Positions 28,457 through 37,399 of a DNA stretch of 64,000 nt are shown piece by piece (the first letter of the stretch is position 1; every line of letters begins with the position of its first letter). The stretch comes from Cryobacterium sp. PH31-O1 (GTDB taxonomy: Bacteria; Actinomycetota; Actinomycetes; Actinomycetales; Microbacteriaceae), in NCBI RefSeq assembly GCF_030063455.1, contig NZ_JASITB010000001.1, positions 496,001 to 560,000 of the forward strand, written 5' to 3'. The notes beneath the pieces are model-generated. The model ran no database searches, had not been told where the DNA came from, and worked only from the letters and a program-made list of their open reading frames with translations. The translations under genes were made by a program, and so were the position numbers.

Positions 28457-30520
28457 ATGGCCCCTACCGCGAACAATCCGTTTTTCGCCCGCAGCACGCT
28501 GCCCTACCAGCTGCCGCCTTTCGCCGCCATTACCGACGAGCATTACCGGCCCGCCTTTGTGCGCGGCATGACCGAGCATCTCGCTGAGGTCGATGCCATC
28601 ACCGCCACAGCGGATGCCCCCACCTTCGAGAACACGCTCGTCGCCCTCGAGCGCAGCGGGCAGACGCTGGCGCGGGTGGCCGAGGTGTTCTTCAACCGGA
28701 GTTCCTCCGACTCGAGTGATTTCACCGCTGATCTTGAAGAAGAACTCGCACCGCTACTCGCCGCCCACGCCGACGCCATCCGGCTCAATCCCCTCCTCTA
28801 CGCGCGCATCAGCGCCGTGCACTCCCAGCGGACAAGCCTTGATCTCGATGGCGAGTCGCTCTACCTGATCGATCGATATTTCACCGAGTTCACGCTGGCC
28901 GGGGCCGGCCTGCGCGACGACGACAAGCAGGCGCTGCGTGAATTCAACTCGCGGCTGTCGACCCTCACCACACGGTTTGAAAAGAATCTGCTGGCCGACA
29001 CCAACGAACTCGCGCTCGTCATCGACGACGTGGCCGAGCTTGACGGCCTGACCGAAGGCGAGGTCTCGGCGGCCGCCGAGGCTGCCCGGGAACGCCAGCT
29101 CGACGGAAAGTATTTGATCAGCCTGGTGCTCCCCACGTCGCACCCGTACCTCGCGGGCCTGACCGACCGGGGCGTGCGCGAACGGTTGCTCGCGGCAAGT
29201 CGAGCCCGCGGCATCCGCTCTTCAGCGGCGGGAGCCGGCACCGACAACCGGCCCCTCGTGATCGAAATCACCCAGCTGCGCGCCGAACGGGCCCGGTTGC
29301 TGGGCTTCGACAGCCATGCTGCCTATGTGACCGCCGATGAGACAGCCAAAACGCCCGATGCTGTCTGGAACCTCCTGTCGAGGCTGGCGCCGGCCGCCGC
29401 CCGCAATGCCGTACTGGAGCAGGCCGACCTGCAGTCCGTGATCGATGCCGAGGGCGGCGGTTTCGAATTGGCGGCGTGGGACTGGGCGTTCTACACCGAG
29501 AAAGTGCGCCGGGCCAAATATGACGTCGATACCGCCGCCATGCGCCCATATTTTGAGCTTGAGAGCGTGCTGCAGAACGGAGTGTTCTTTGCCGCCAACC
29601 GGCTGTACGGCCTCACCTTCACCGCCCGGCCCGAGCTGGTCGGCTGGCACCCCGAATCGCGCGTCTTCGAGGTCACCGCCGAGGATGGCGCTGCCGTCGG
29701 GCTGTATATCGGCGACTTCTATACCCGCGATTCCAAGCGCGGCGGGGCCTGGATGAACGCCCTGGTCTCGCAGTCCTCGCTGCTCGGCACCGACACGTCC
29801 GTCGTCTGCAATAACCTCAACGTGTCTAAACCGGCTGCCGGCCAACCCACCCTGCTCACCTACGACCAGGTCACCACCTTGTTCCACGAGTTCGGTCATG
29901 CCCTGCACGGGCTGCTGGCGCGCGCCACCTATCCCAAGTTCTCCGGCACCAACGTGTACCGAGATTTTGTAGAATTCCCCAGCCAGGTCAACGAGATGTG
30001 GATGCTCTGGCCCGAGGTGCTCGCCAACTACGCCCGCCACTTCGAGACCGGCGAGCACATGCCGCAGCATTTGGTCGACCGCATCCAGGTGTCGTCAGCC
30101 TTCAACGAAGGTTTTCTGACCAGCGAATATCTCGCCGCCGCGCTTCTGGACCAGGCCTGGCATCGCATAGACGCCGCCACGACCGTCACCGACGTGGCCG
30201 ACTTCGAAGCGGATGCCCTCGCCTCCGTCGGTCTTAACAATCCGATCATTCCCCCCCGCTACGCGAGCACCTACTTCGCCCACACGTTCTCTGGCGGCTA
30301 CGACGCTGGCTACTACTCCTATATCTGGAGTGAGGTCCTCGACGCCGACACCGTCGAATGGTTCAAGGAGAATGGCGGCTTGACCCGCGCGAACGGTGAT
30401 CGTTTTCGAGACCGCCTGCTCGGGGTGGGCGGTACCAAGGATCCGCTCGAGGCTTACCGCCACTGGCGTGGCCGCGACGCTGATCTGCAGCCGCTGCTGG
30501 ACCGACGAGGCCTCAACTAG
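28457..30520 (+). CDS. dcp: M3-family metallopeptidase (peptidyl-dipeptidase Dcp-like)
   Basis: 687 aa zinc peptidase of the cytosol that would trim short peptides. Zinc site FHEFGHALHG (H477, E478, H481), with the third ligand Glu in the following ~25 residues (RDFVEFPSQVNEMW). The N-terminal LPYQLPPFAAITDEHYRPAFVRGM and C-terminal GGYDAGYYSYIWSEVLDADT are typical of Dcp/oligopeptidase A. No signal peptide. GGAGG is 2-6 bases before the ATG, overlapping a TAGGGT -10-like box. With the peptide importer and PepN in the same window, a role in peptide use is reasonable. Confidence 0.93.
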   Translation: MAPTANNPFFARSTLPYQLPPFAAITDEHYRPAFVRGMTEHLAEVDAITATADAPTFENTLVALERSGQTLARVAEVFFNRSSSDSSDFTADLEEELAPLLAAHADAIRLNPLLYARISAVHSQRTSLDLDGESLYLIDRYFTEFTLAGAGLRDDDKQALREFNSRLSTLTTRFEKNLLADTNELALVIDDVAELDGLTEGEVSAAAEAARERQLDGKYLISLVLPTSHPYLAGLTDRGVRERLLAASRARGIRSSAAGAGTDNRPLVIEITQLRAERARLLGFDSHAAYVTADETAKTPDAVWNLLSRLAPAAARNAVLEQADLQSVIDAEGGGFELAAWDWAFYTEKVRRAKYDVDTAAMRPYFELESVLQNGVFFAANRLYGLTFTARPELVGWHPESRVFEVTAEDGAAVGLYIGDFYTRDSKRGGAWMNALVSQSSLLGTDTSVVCNNLNVSKPAAGQPTLLTYDQVTTLFHEFGHALHGLLARATYPKFSGTNVYRDFVEFPSQVNEMWMLWPEVLANYARHFETGEHMPQHLVDRIQVSSAFNEGFLTSEYLAAALLDQAWHRIDAATTVTDVADFEADALASVGLNNPIIPPRYASTYFAHTFSGGYDAGYYSYIWSEVLDADTVEWFKENGGLTRANGDRFRDRLLGVGGTKDPLEAYRHWRGRDADLQPLLDRRGLN

Positions 30521-30540
30521 CCGCGCACACCATTCGCTCT

Positions 30541-30561
30541 CCCCCGGCCGCGTGGCGGGGG
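30541..30561 (+). terminator. Terminator-like hairpin after the M3 peptidase
   Basis: CCCCCG - GCCGCGTGG - CGGGGG, 20 bases after the stop. GC-rich stem, no U-run. Confidence 0.4.
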
Positions 30562-30633
30562 CCGCTAAATGTCGTCGGCGACCCTCAGCATTGAGGATGT
30601 GCACATGATGTGCCCGCCGTAGGCTCTTGGGCC

Positions 30634-31404
30634 ATGGACGTTCCGACAGGTCTCATTCAGGGCACGGGGCGGCGACGGTTTCTCTGGATCGCCGCCAGCA
30701 TTCTTGCCGTCATGCTGGTGGGCGGGCTCGTCTCGCACTACCTGCGCGCGAACATCGCCGTCAGCACCCCTGGCTGGCGAGGCCTCAGCGCACTGGCCAG
30801 CCTGCTCTACGCCGACGGCGAAGCGAATTTGTGGGCCTGGGCCTCCGGGCTGCTCTTGGCCGGCATCGGGTTGTGCCTCGCTGCTGTCGGGTTCGCCGCT
30901 CGAAATGAAACGGAACGGGGTGCACCGTATTTCATACTCGCCGCTATCGCCGTCGAGTTATCAGCCGATGAAATCGCACAGTTACACGAAAAGCTGGCCC
31001 GATTCGATCTCGGGACCCGTATAACATTCGCCTGGCTCACCGTCGGCGTGCCACTGGCCATTGTCGCCGGCTTGCTCGTGCTCTGGGTAGCCAGGAAGAT
31101 TGACCGAGAGCTTCGCCGCCGGCTCATCGTCGCGGGAATCATTTACCTGCTGGGCGCCGTTGGCTTTGAAGCCATTGGCGGCATTGTGGTGGGAGGCCAA
31201 CTCGACGACCTTTCGAGGGCCAGTCTGCCCTACCATCTGCTGGTCGGTATCGAAGAGGGGCTCGAAGTGGCCGGCGCCCTCCTCGCACTGCGTGCGGGGC
31301 TGTCAGGCCTGATCGCGGAACGCACGGCGGCCGGAATCCTGGTGCGGACCCGCTTCGGTCGGGCCGGCAACGACGCCACCAATCGTGCCACGGCGGCGCC
31401 ATGA
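30634..31404 (+). CDS. Hypothetical integral membrane protein
   Basis: About 256 aa with six to seven hydrophobic segments (FLWIAASILAVMLVGGLVSHYL, WASGLLLAGIGLCLAAVGFAA, YFILAAIAVELSADEIAQLHE, ITFAWLTVGVPLAIVAGLLVLW, LIVAGIIYLLGAVGFEAIGGI). The charged ADEIAQLHEK stretch and GIEEGLEVAGALLAL are striking. I recognise no family. The start at ATG 30634 is chosen because TAGGCT lies 8 nt upstream; an earlier start at 30610 is open but less likely. It converges on benE. Confidence 0.6.
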   Translation: MDVPTGLIQGTGRRRFLWIAASILAVMLVGGLVSHYLRANIAVSTPGWRGLSALASLLYADGEANLWAWASGLLLAGIGLCLAAVGFAARNETERGAPYFILAAIAVELSADEIAQLHEKLARFDLGTRITFAWLTVGVPLAIVAGLLVLWVARKIDRELRRRLIVAGIIYLLGAVGFEAIGGIVVGGQLDDLSRASLPYHLLVGIEEGLEVAGALLALRAGLSGLIAERTAAGILVRTRFGRAGNDATNRATAAP

Positions 31405-31415
31405 CCCCGGTCAGG

Positions 31416-32600
31416 TTAGTCGGGCCGGGACCTGCCCCACCCCAGCCAGAGCATTAAGACGCCCCCCACCACCAGGCCCCAGAACGCCGAACCGATCCCC
31501 ACGATCGTGACGCCGGAGGCGGTGACCAGAAACGTCACGATCGCGCTGATGCGATGTTCAGGTTGTGCCAACGCAGCGGTGACGCTCGTGACCAGTGCCC
31601 CGAGCAGCGCCAGGCCGGCCACAGCAACAATAAGGATCGGTGGCGACGCGGCCACGAGCGCTGTGGCGAGTCCGGCTCCGAGACCGAGCACGAGATAGCC
31701 AAAACCCGAAGCGACCGTCGCGATCCACCGTTTGGACGGATCACGGTGGGCGTCCGGGCTCGCCATGAGTGCCGCCGTGATCGCCGCAAGGTTGATACTG
31801 TGCGCGCCGAACACGGAACCGATCATGGTTCCAATACCCGACCAGAGCAAAATCGACCGTGGCGGTGGCCGATAGCCGAAGGTCGACAGCACGGCGAAGC
31901 CGGGCACGTTCTGGCCGGCCATCGTCACAACGAATAGCGGCAGTCCCAGGCTCACGATCACCAGCGGGTCGAAGATCGGAGCGACCACGACCAGGGCGGG
32001 AGCCGCCGTCGATGCGCTGAACCAGTCCGTCCCGGCCGTCAGGCCGATGCCGATCGCCGCAACGACCATCGCGGTCGGAACCGCCCACCGCGGGGCCAGC
32101 CGATACAGCACCAGCCAGACCAGCACCACGGGCAGAGCCAGGAGCGGTTGCTCGATGGACGCTTGAATGGGAGCAAGGCAGATGGGAAAGAGGATGCCGG
32201 CCAGCATCGCCCCGGCGAGGGGCTTCGGAATGCTCGTGATGGCTCGACCGAGCGGAGGCAACAGGCCGCACAGAACGATGAGCGCACCGCAGACCAGGAA
32301 GGCGCCGACGGCCGCGCTGAAATCTTCGGTCGTGGCGCCCGCCGCGACCAGAAGCGCTGCGCCGGGAGTCGACCAGGCAAACGAAATAGGCATTCGAAAA
32401 AGCCAGGGCAGAACGATGCAGACCACGCCCACGAGGATGCACAGCACCAGCAGTCCAGAGGATGCCTGCGCCTCGGAGGCGCCGACGGCGCGCAGACCCG
32501 CGATGACCAGCACGAACGAACTCGCGAACCCCGTGATGGCAGCGACGACACCGGTTGAAATCGGCTGAAGCACACCCGACAAAGCCGGTGGACGGAGCAC
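31416..32600 (-). CDS. benE: BenE-family benzoate/H+ symporter-like transporter
   Basis: 394 aa, 11-12 membrane segments, opening ALSGVLQPISTGVVAAITGFASSFVLVIAGL and containing PISFAWSTPGAALLVAAG and LPLFVVTMAGQNVPGFAVL, characteristic of the BenE family. Expected to import benzoate or a related compound, but no aromatic catabolism genes are nearby. The GTG start lies 4 bp after the clpX stop, suggesting read-through from clpX; no clear Shine-Dalgarno. Confidence 0.85.
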   Translation of the reverse strand: MLRPPALSGVLQPISTGVVAAITGFASSFVLVIAGLRAVGASEAQASSGLLVLCILVGVVCIVLPWLFRMPISFAWSTPGAALLVAAGATTEDFSAAVGAFLVCGALIVLCGLLPPLGRAITSIPKPLAGAMLAGILFPICLAPIQASIEQPLLALPVVLVWLVLYRLAPRWAVPTAMVVAAIGIGLTAGTDWFSASTAAPALVVVAPIFDPLVIVSLGLPLFVVTMAGQNVPGFAVLSTFGYRPPPRSILLWSGIGTMIGSVFGAHSINLAAITAALMASPDAHRDPSKRWIATVASGFGYLVLGLGAGLATALVAASPPILIVAVAGLALLGALVTSVTAALAQPEHRISAIVTFLVTASGVTIVGIGSAFWGLVVGGVLMLWLGWGRSRPD

Positions 32601-32604
32601 CCTG

Positions 32605-33882
32605 TTAGGCCGACTTCACCTGGTGGGTCTTCTGAAGCACCATTTCGGCTGGCGCGTTGTTCAGTACCGTGTCGCGGGTGATGATGACCCGCTCAACGTC
32701 GGTGGTGGACGGCACCTCGAACATGACCGGACCGAGCACCTCTTCGAGGATGGCCCGCAGCCCGCGGGCGCCGGTCTTGCGCAGCACGGCGAGGTCGGCA
32801 ATGGCTTCCAGTGCCGGCTGTTCGAACTCGAGTTCAACGCCGTCGAGCTCGAACATGCGCTGGTACTGACGCACCAGGGCGTTCTTGGGCACGGTCAAGA
32901 TCTGCATGAGAGCCACCTGGTCGAGCTGGGTGACCGTCGTGACCACGGGAAGGCGACCGATGAACTCGGGAATCAGTCCAAATTTGTGCAAGTCTTCAGG
33001 TAACACCTCGCTGAACAGGTTGACGTCGTCGCCCTTGATGTGCAGCGGCGCCCCGAAACCGATGCCCTTTTTTCCGGCGCGGGACGAGATGATATCTTCG
33101 AGCCCGGCGAAAGCGCCGGCCACGATGAACAGAACGTTCGTGGTGTCGATCTGAATGAATTCCTGGTGCGGATGCTTACGCCCGCCCTGCGGGGGCACCG
33201 ACGCGATCGTGCCCTCGAGAATCTTCAACAGCGCCTGCTGCACGCCCTCGCCCGACACATCGCGGGTGATCGAGGGGTTCTCGGCTTTCCGAGCGATCTT
33301 GTCGATCTCGTCGATGTAGATAATGCCGGTTTCAGCCCGCTTAACGTCATAATCAGCGGCCTGAATGAGCTTGAGCAGAATGTTCTCGACGTCTTCACCG
33401 ACGTAACCGGCTTCAGTAAGTGCTGTCGCATCCGCTACGGCGAAAGGCACGTTGAGACGCTTCGCGAGGGTCTGCGCCAGATAGGTCTTGCCGCAGCCGG
33501 TGGGACCGATCAGCAGAATGTTTGACTTGGCGATCTCGACGTCGTCGTGGATGGCTTCCGCCGCAGTGAGCGTGGCCCGGGACCGCACGCGCTTGTAATG
33601 GTTGTACACGGCAACGGCGAGAGCACGCTTGGCGGGTTCCTGGCCGATTACGTATTCCTCGAGGAAGCCGAAGATCTCTTTGGGCTTGGGGAGGTCGAAT
33701 TCACCGGCGGTGGCTTCAGAGCCAGCTTCCGCCAGGCGCTCTTCGATAATTTCATTGCACAGCTCGACGCATTCGTCGCAGATATATACGCCGGGGCCGG
33801 CGATGAGCTGTTGTACCTGCTTCTGGCTCTTTCCGCAGAAGGAACACTTGAGCAGGTCGGCACTTTCGCCGATTCGGGCCAT
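32605..33882 (-). CDS. clpX: ClpX, ATPase subunit of ClpXP protease
   Basis: 425 aa AAA+ unfoldase feeding substrates to ClpP. N-terminal zinc-binding domain [11 protein letters not shown]...CDECVELC, Walker A GPTGCGKT, pore loop GYVG, Walker [24 protein letters not shown], and [17 protein letters not shown] at 33882 follows AGGAGG by 5 bases; the upstream open extension is non-family. It lies downstream of clpP1-clpP2 behind a hairpin. Confidence 0.98.
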   Translation of the reverse strand: MARIGESADLLKCSFCGKSQKQVQQLIAGPGVYICDECVELCNEIIEERLAEAGSEATAGEFDLPKPKEIFGFLEEYVIGQEPAKRALAVAVYNHYKRVRSRATLTAAEAIHDDVEIAKSNILLIGPTGCGKTYLAQTLAKRLNVPFAVADATALTEAGYVGEDVENILLKLIQAADYDVKRAETGIIYIDEIDKIARKAENPSITRDVSGEGVQQALLKILEGTIASVPPQGGRKHPHQEFIQIDTTNVLFIVAGAFAGLEDIISSRAGKKGIGFGAPLHIKGDDVNLFSEVLPEDLHKFGLIPEFIGRLPVVTTVTQLDQVALMQILTVPKNALVRQYQRMFELDGVELEFEQPALEAIADLAVLRKTGARGLRAILEEVLGPVMFEVPSTTDVERVIITRDTVLNNAPAEMVLQKTHQVKSA

Positions 33883-33964
33883 GTCAGCCTCCTCCATTGG
33901 TCTCGCTGCAATTGAGCCTAGCCTGTGCGTGTGACAGTTACGTGCAGCGCGCCACAAACCGAAA

Positions 33965-33992
33965 TGGCGCGCCGCCCAAAGGCGACGCGCCA
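33965..33992 (-). terminator. Hairpin between clpP2 and clpX
   Basis: 12-bp stem TGGCGCGCCGCC / GGCGACGCGCCA (one mismatch) with loop CAAA, 22 bases after the clpP2 stop and followed by a short U-containing tail on the minus-strand RNA. Likely ends or attenuates the clpP1-clpP2 transcript, leaving clpX with its own promoter. Confidence 0.65.
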
Positions 33993-34014
33993 GTCGGCCG
34001 GTTCAGGTTGCAGA

Positions 34015-34713
34015 CTATTTGACGAGCATCGGAAGGTTCTTGCGGCTGGTCAGAACCTGGTCAATGAGGCCGTATTCGAGGGCATCGGCAGCGCTCATGA
34101 TCTTGTCGCGGTCGATGTCCTTGTTGACCTGTTCCACGCTCCGGTTGGAGTGATGCGCGAGGGTCTCTTCAAGCCAGACTCGCATGCGCAGAATCTCGGC
34201 CGCCTGAATCTCGATGTCCGAAGCCTGTCCACCGCCCTGACCGCCAACCGAGGGCTGGTGGATCAGGATGCGCGCGTTCGGCAGGGCGAGACGCTTGCCG
34301 GCGGTGCCGCCGGCAAGCAGCACGGCCGCAGCGGATGCCGCCTGGCCGAGGCACACCGTCATAACGTGCGGGCGGATGTACTGCATCGTGTCGTAGATCG
34401 CCGTCATCGCGGTAAACGATCCACCGGGCGAGTTGATGTACATCGTGATGTCGCGGTCGGGGTCCTGGCTCTCAAGCACGAGGAGCTGGGCCATGACATC
34501 GTCGGCGGAGGCGTCGTCAACCTGCACGCCGAGAAAGATGATGCGGTCTTCAAACAGCTTGGCGTAGGGGTCCTGACGCTTGTAGCCGTAGGCGGTGCGC
34601 TCTTCGAAGGTGGGGAGGATATAGCGGGATTCGGGCATACCAGAATTAGTCAGGTTCTTGGTCGAGTCGCCCATCGAGCTGTAGGCCGTTCCACCGAATG
34701 TGGGGATAGTCAT
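34015..34713 (-). CDS. clpP2: ClpP protease subunit, second paralogue
   Basis: 232 aa serine peptidase. Catalytic triad S127 ([11 protein letters not shown]), H152 ([10 protein letters not shown]) and D203 (DRDKIM). Long ~45-residue N-terminal stretch before the ClpP core ([10 protein letters not shown]), as in actinobacterial ClpP2. It lies 27 bp downstream of clpP1. In actinobacteria active ClpP is a ClpP1-ClpP2 hetero-tetradecamer working with ClpX or ClpC; I infer the same here. Confidence 0.96.
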   Translation of the reverse strand: MTIPTFGGTAYSSMGDSTKNLTNSGMPESRYILPTFEERTAYGYKRQDPYAKLFEDRIIFLGVQVDDASADDVMAQLLVLESQDPDRDITMYINSPGGSFTAMTAIYDTMQYIRPHVMTVCLGQAASAAAVLLAGGTAGKRLALPNARILIHQPSVGGQGGGQASDIEIQAAEILRMRVWLEETLAHHSNRSVEQVNKDIDRDKIMSAADALEYGLIDQVLTSRKNLPMLVK

Positions 34714-34740
34714 GAGTTCTTCCTGTTCAGTTTCGGTGGG

Positions 34741-35343
34741 CTACTTGGATACATCGGCGTCGGGGTCGGTGCCGCCGCCGCCGATGACGTCCGAAGCGGA
34801 TGCGCGAAGGTGGTCGACGAAACCGTATTCGAGGGCTTCCTGGGCGCTGAACCAGTTGTCGCGGTCGCCGTCGGCGTTGATCTGTTCCGGGGTTTTACCG
34901 GTCTGCGCGGCCGTGATCTCGGACAGGCGCTGCTTCATGTCGAGGATGAGACGGGCCTGAGTCTGGATGTCGGCGGCCGTGCCACCGAAGCCGCCGGACG
35001 GCTGGTGCAGGAGCACCCGCGCGTTCGGGGTGATGTACCGCTTGCCCTTGGTACCCGAGGTGAGCAGGAACTGGCCCATCGAGGCCGCCATGCCGATACC
35101 GACGGTGACGATGTCGTTGGGCACAAACTGCATGGTGTCGTAGATCGCCATGCCGGCGGTGATCGATCCGCCGGGAGAGTTGATATAGAGGTAGATGTCG
35201 CGTTTGGAATCTTCCGCTGCCAGCAAGAGGATCTTCGCGCAGATCTCGTTCGCGTTTTCGTCACGGACCTCTGAGCCGAGCCAGATGATGCGGTCCTTCA
35301 GCAGTCGGTCAAATACACCGTTGGTGGGTGTCGGGTCGGCCAT
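34741..35343 (-). CDS. clpP1: ClpP protease subunit, first paralogue
   Basis: 200 aa: [33 protein letters not shown], catalytic S88 ([10 protein letters not shown]), H113 (VLLHQPSGG) and D162 (DRDNW). The C-terminus is a Gly/Asp tail. First gene of the clpP1-clpP2 pair, 165 bp downstream of trigger factor. Partner of ClpP2 and ClpX. Confidence 0.96.
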   Translation of the reverse strand: MADPTPTNGVFDRLLKDRIIWLGSEVRDENANEICAKILLLAAEDSKRDIYLYINSPGGSITAGMAIYDTMQFVPNDIVTVGIGMAASMGQFLLTSGTKGKRYITPNARVLLHQPSGGFGGTAADIQTQARLILDMKQRLSEITAAQTGKTPEQINADGDRDNWFSAQEALEYGFVDHLRASASDVIGGGGTDPDADVSK

Positions 35344-35453
35344 GTCGTGCTCCGTTTCAGTTGTCGCTTCTCAATGAATCTATCGGAGCAGAGCGAGGAA
35401 AACGGCTCTGTTCGCCCTCGGCAGATTACCGGGCCCCACACACGTGCCCCGCA

Positions 35454-35498
35454 GCATGCAAAAGGCCGGCTGGACGAATCCAGCCGGCCCGTGCATGC
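35454..35498 (-). terminator. Terminator of the trigger factor gene
   Basis: GCCGGCTGG - ACGAAT - CCAGCCGGC (9-bp perfect stem) nested inside an outer GCATGC / GCATGC pair, just after the tig stop. Strong stem. Confidence 0.8.
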
Positions 35499-35507
35499 AA
35501 ACAGGTG

Positions 35508-36917
35508 CTACTTCTTGGCAGCAGCCTTCTTCTTCTTGGGCTTCTCTTCAACCTCAGCGTCAGCCTCGGCGACCGGAGCTGCCTCGGCGTCGCCAGCAAC
35601 GGCATCCGCTGTGCTGTCATCGTTGGCAGCGGTGTCATCGTCAGCCGGACCAGTGAACTCGCTCAGGTCGACCGGCTTGCCGTTGGAGTCAACGACCTCG
35701 GCCTTGCCCAGGGCAATGGCGAGGGCCTTGTTACGGGCAACCTCGGCGACCATCGACGGGATCTGGCCGTTGGTGTTGAGCGTCTGCACGAACTCGCTCG
35801 GGTCCATGCCGTACTGGCTGGCACCCTGGATGAGGTACTGGGTGAGCTCGTCCTGGCTGACCTTGACCTGCTCAGCTTCGGCGATCGTGTCGAGCAGAAT
35901 CTGCTGACGGAACGTCTTCTCGCTGGCTTCGGTAACCTCGGCGCGGTGCGTGTCGTCTTCGAGGCGGCTTTCGCCTTCGAGGTGACGGTTGACCTCGTCG
36001 AGGATGATCGCGGCGGGGATCGGAACCTCGACCGAGCCGAGGAGAGTCTCGATAAGACGCTCGCGGGCCTGGCTGCCCTGGCCGAAGGCCTTGGACTTCT
36101 CCACCTGAACCTTGAGGCTCTCGGTGAGTTCGGCGATGGTGTCGAACTCGCTGGAGATCTGAGCGAAGTCATCGTCGGCGGCGGGAAGCTCGCGCTCCTT
36201 GACGGCGATGACAGTGATGGTAATCTCTGCCGTCTCACCCTCGTGGTCCCCGCCCATGAGGTCGGAGTTGAAGGTCGTGGTCTCGCCGGCGCTGAGTGAA
36301 TCGAGCGCCTCGTCGATGCCGTCGATGAGGTCGCCGGAGCCGACCTCATAGGAGATGCCGCTCGCGGTGTCGACCTCTTCACCGTCGATCGCGGCGTTCA
36401 GGTCGATCTGGGCGAAGTCACCGGTCTTGGCGGGGCGGTCGACCGTGATGAGCGTGCCGAAGCGGCTGCGCAGCTTGTCGAGTTCCTCGGCGACCTCGTC
36501 GTCGGAAACCTCGACGGCGTCGACGGTGAGTTTGAGGCCGGCGTAGTCGGGCAGGTCGATCTCGGGGCGCACGTCAACCTCGATGGCGAGGAGCAGGTCA
36601 CCGGAGAAGTCGGTGTTGCTGGGCCATTCGACGATGTCAGCCTCGGGGCGACCCAGCGGGCGCAGTTTGTTCTCTTCAACTGCCGCGCGGTAGAAACCAT
36701 CGAGGCCCTCGTTAACGGCGTGCTCCAGAACGGCAGCCTTGCCGACGCGCTGGTCGATGATGGCCGGCGGAATTTTTCCCTTACGGAAGCCGGGGATGTT
36801 GATGTCCTCGGCAATGTGGCCGTAGGCGTGGGTGATGGCTGGCTTCAGCTCGTCTGGGCTCACCGTGATGGTGAGCTTGGCGCGCGTGGGGCTCAGTTTT
36901 TCGACCGTGGACTTCAC
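35508..36917 (-). CDS. tig: Trigger factor, ribosome-bound chaperone and peptidyl-prolyl isomerase
   Basis: 469 aa. N-terminal ribosome-binding domain with the [11 protein letters not shown] signature, a middle FKBP-type domain ([21 protein letters not shown]), and a helical C-terminal chaperone domain ending in an acidic/Ala tail then [11 protein letters not shown]. Start GTG at 36917 ([16 protein letters not shown]) with AGGAG 8 bases upstream; the open frame to 37001 overlaps the tRNA-Pro gene and is rejected. Sits upstream of clpP1-clpP2-clpX, the common tig-clp arrangement. Confidence 0.97.
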   Translation of the reverse strand: MKSTVEKLSPTRAKLTITVSPDELKPAITHAYGHIAEDINIPGFRKGKIPPAIIDQRVGKAAVLEHAVNEGLDGFYRAAVEENKLRPLGRPEADIVEWPSNTDFSGDLLLAIEVDVRPEIDLPDYAGLKLTVDAVEVSDDEVAEELDKLRSRFGTLITVDRPAKTGDFAQIDLNAAIDGEEVDTASGISYEVGSGDLIDGIDEALDSLSAGETTTFNSDLMGGDHEGETAEITITVIAVKERELPAADDDFAQISSEFDTIAELTESLKVQVEKSKAFGQGSQARERLIETLLGSVEVPIPAAIILDEVNRHLEGESRLEDDTHRAEVTEASEKTFRQQILLDTIAEAEQVKVSQDELTQYLIQGASQYGMDPSEFVQTLNTNGQIPSMVAEVARNKALAIALGKAEVVDSNGKPVDLSEFTGPADDDTAANDDSTADAVAGDAEAAPVAEADAEVEEKPKKKKAAAKK

Positions 36918-36960
36918 TCGAGACTCTCCTGTGTATTGAAACGGTGTGCTGCGGATAATG

Positions 36961-37034
36961 TCGGGGCGACAGGAATTGAACCTGCGACTTCTCGCCCCCA
37001 AAACGAGCGCTCTACCAAGCTGAGCTACGCCCCG
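36961..37034 (-). tRNA. tRNA-Pro (anticodon TGG)
   Basis: Acceptor stem CGGGGCG / CGCCCCG, D-arm GCTC...GAGC, anticodon stem CTCGT/GCGAG around loop TTTGGGG (anticodon TGG), T-arm GCAGG-TTCAATT-CCTGT, discriminator A. CCA is not encoded. It lies 43 bp upstream of the tig start on the same strand. Confidence 0.96.
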
Positions 37035-37218
37035 GATCTGCTTCGACCCGTCGGTACTACTTTTGTTGGGGAATCAATCCGTTACGCAGGCGAAAGCCCA
37101 CGATACGCAGATTGACCTCAGCCAGTCTAATGCACGCCATTCGAGCGGATGCGCGCCGACTGGCATCGGGCACCCGGTTTCTTGTACTACGCTATCCCAG
37201 TGCCTGAATGTTGGGCGT

Positions 37219-37292
37219 GGGGTCGTAGCTCAATGGTAGAGCCTGAGTTTTCCAAACTTATGACGCGGGTTCGATTCCCGTCGACCCCTCCA
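37219..37292 (+). tRNA. tRNA-Gly (anticodon TCC), CCA encoded
   Basis: Acceptor GGGGTCG / CGACCCC, D-arm GCTC-AATGGTA-GAGC, anticodon arm TGAGT-TTTCCAA-ACTTA (anticodon TCC), T-arm GCGGG-TTCGATT-CCCGT, discriminator T then genomic CCA. Stem geometry excludes reading CCA as a Trp anticodon. The 37035-37218 stretch before it contains only a weak promoter-like TACGCT. Confidence 0.96.
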
Positions 37293-37346
37293 CGCAGCGC
37301 CAGGCCTGCAGGGCAACATCCGCAGTGAGACATTCGCAGTGAGAAT

Positions 37347-37379
37347 CGAAAGTCGCCAGCCCCCAGCTGGCGGCTTTCG
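37347..37379. terminator. Strong hairpin after tRNA-Gly and before the multicopper oxidase stop
   Basis: 14-bp stem CGAAAGTCGCCAGC / GCTGGCGGCTTTCG with one mismatch and a 5-base loop CCCCA; A/T flanks both ways, so it can serve both converging transcripts. Confidence 0.8.
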
Positions 37380-37399
37380 CTCGTTAAGCGGATGCGCGC

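Noticed and set aside
30610-30633. Earlier start of the 30.6-kb membrane protein gene
   Set aside because: It would include the TAGGCT promoter-like box; the ATG at 30634 begins closer to the first membrane segment.
37219-37292. tRNA-Trp (CCA anticodon)
   Set aside because: With 5-bp anticodon stem TGAGT/ACTTA the loop is TTTCCAA, giving TCC at 34-36.
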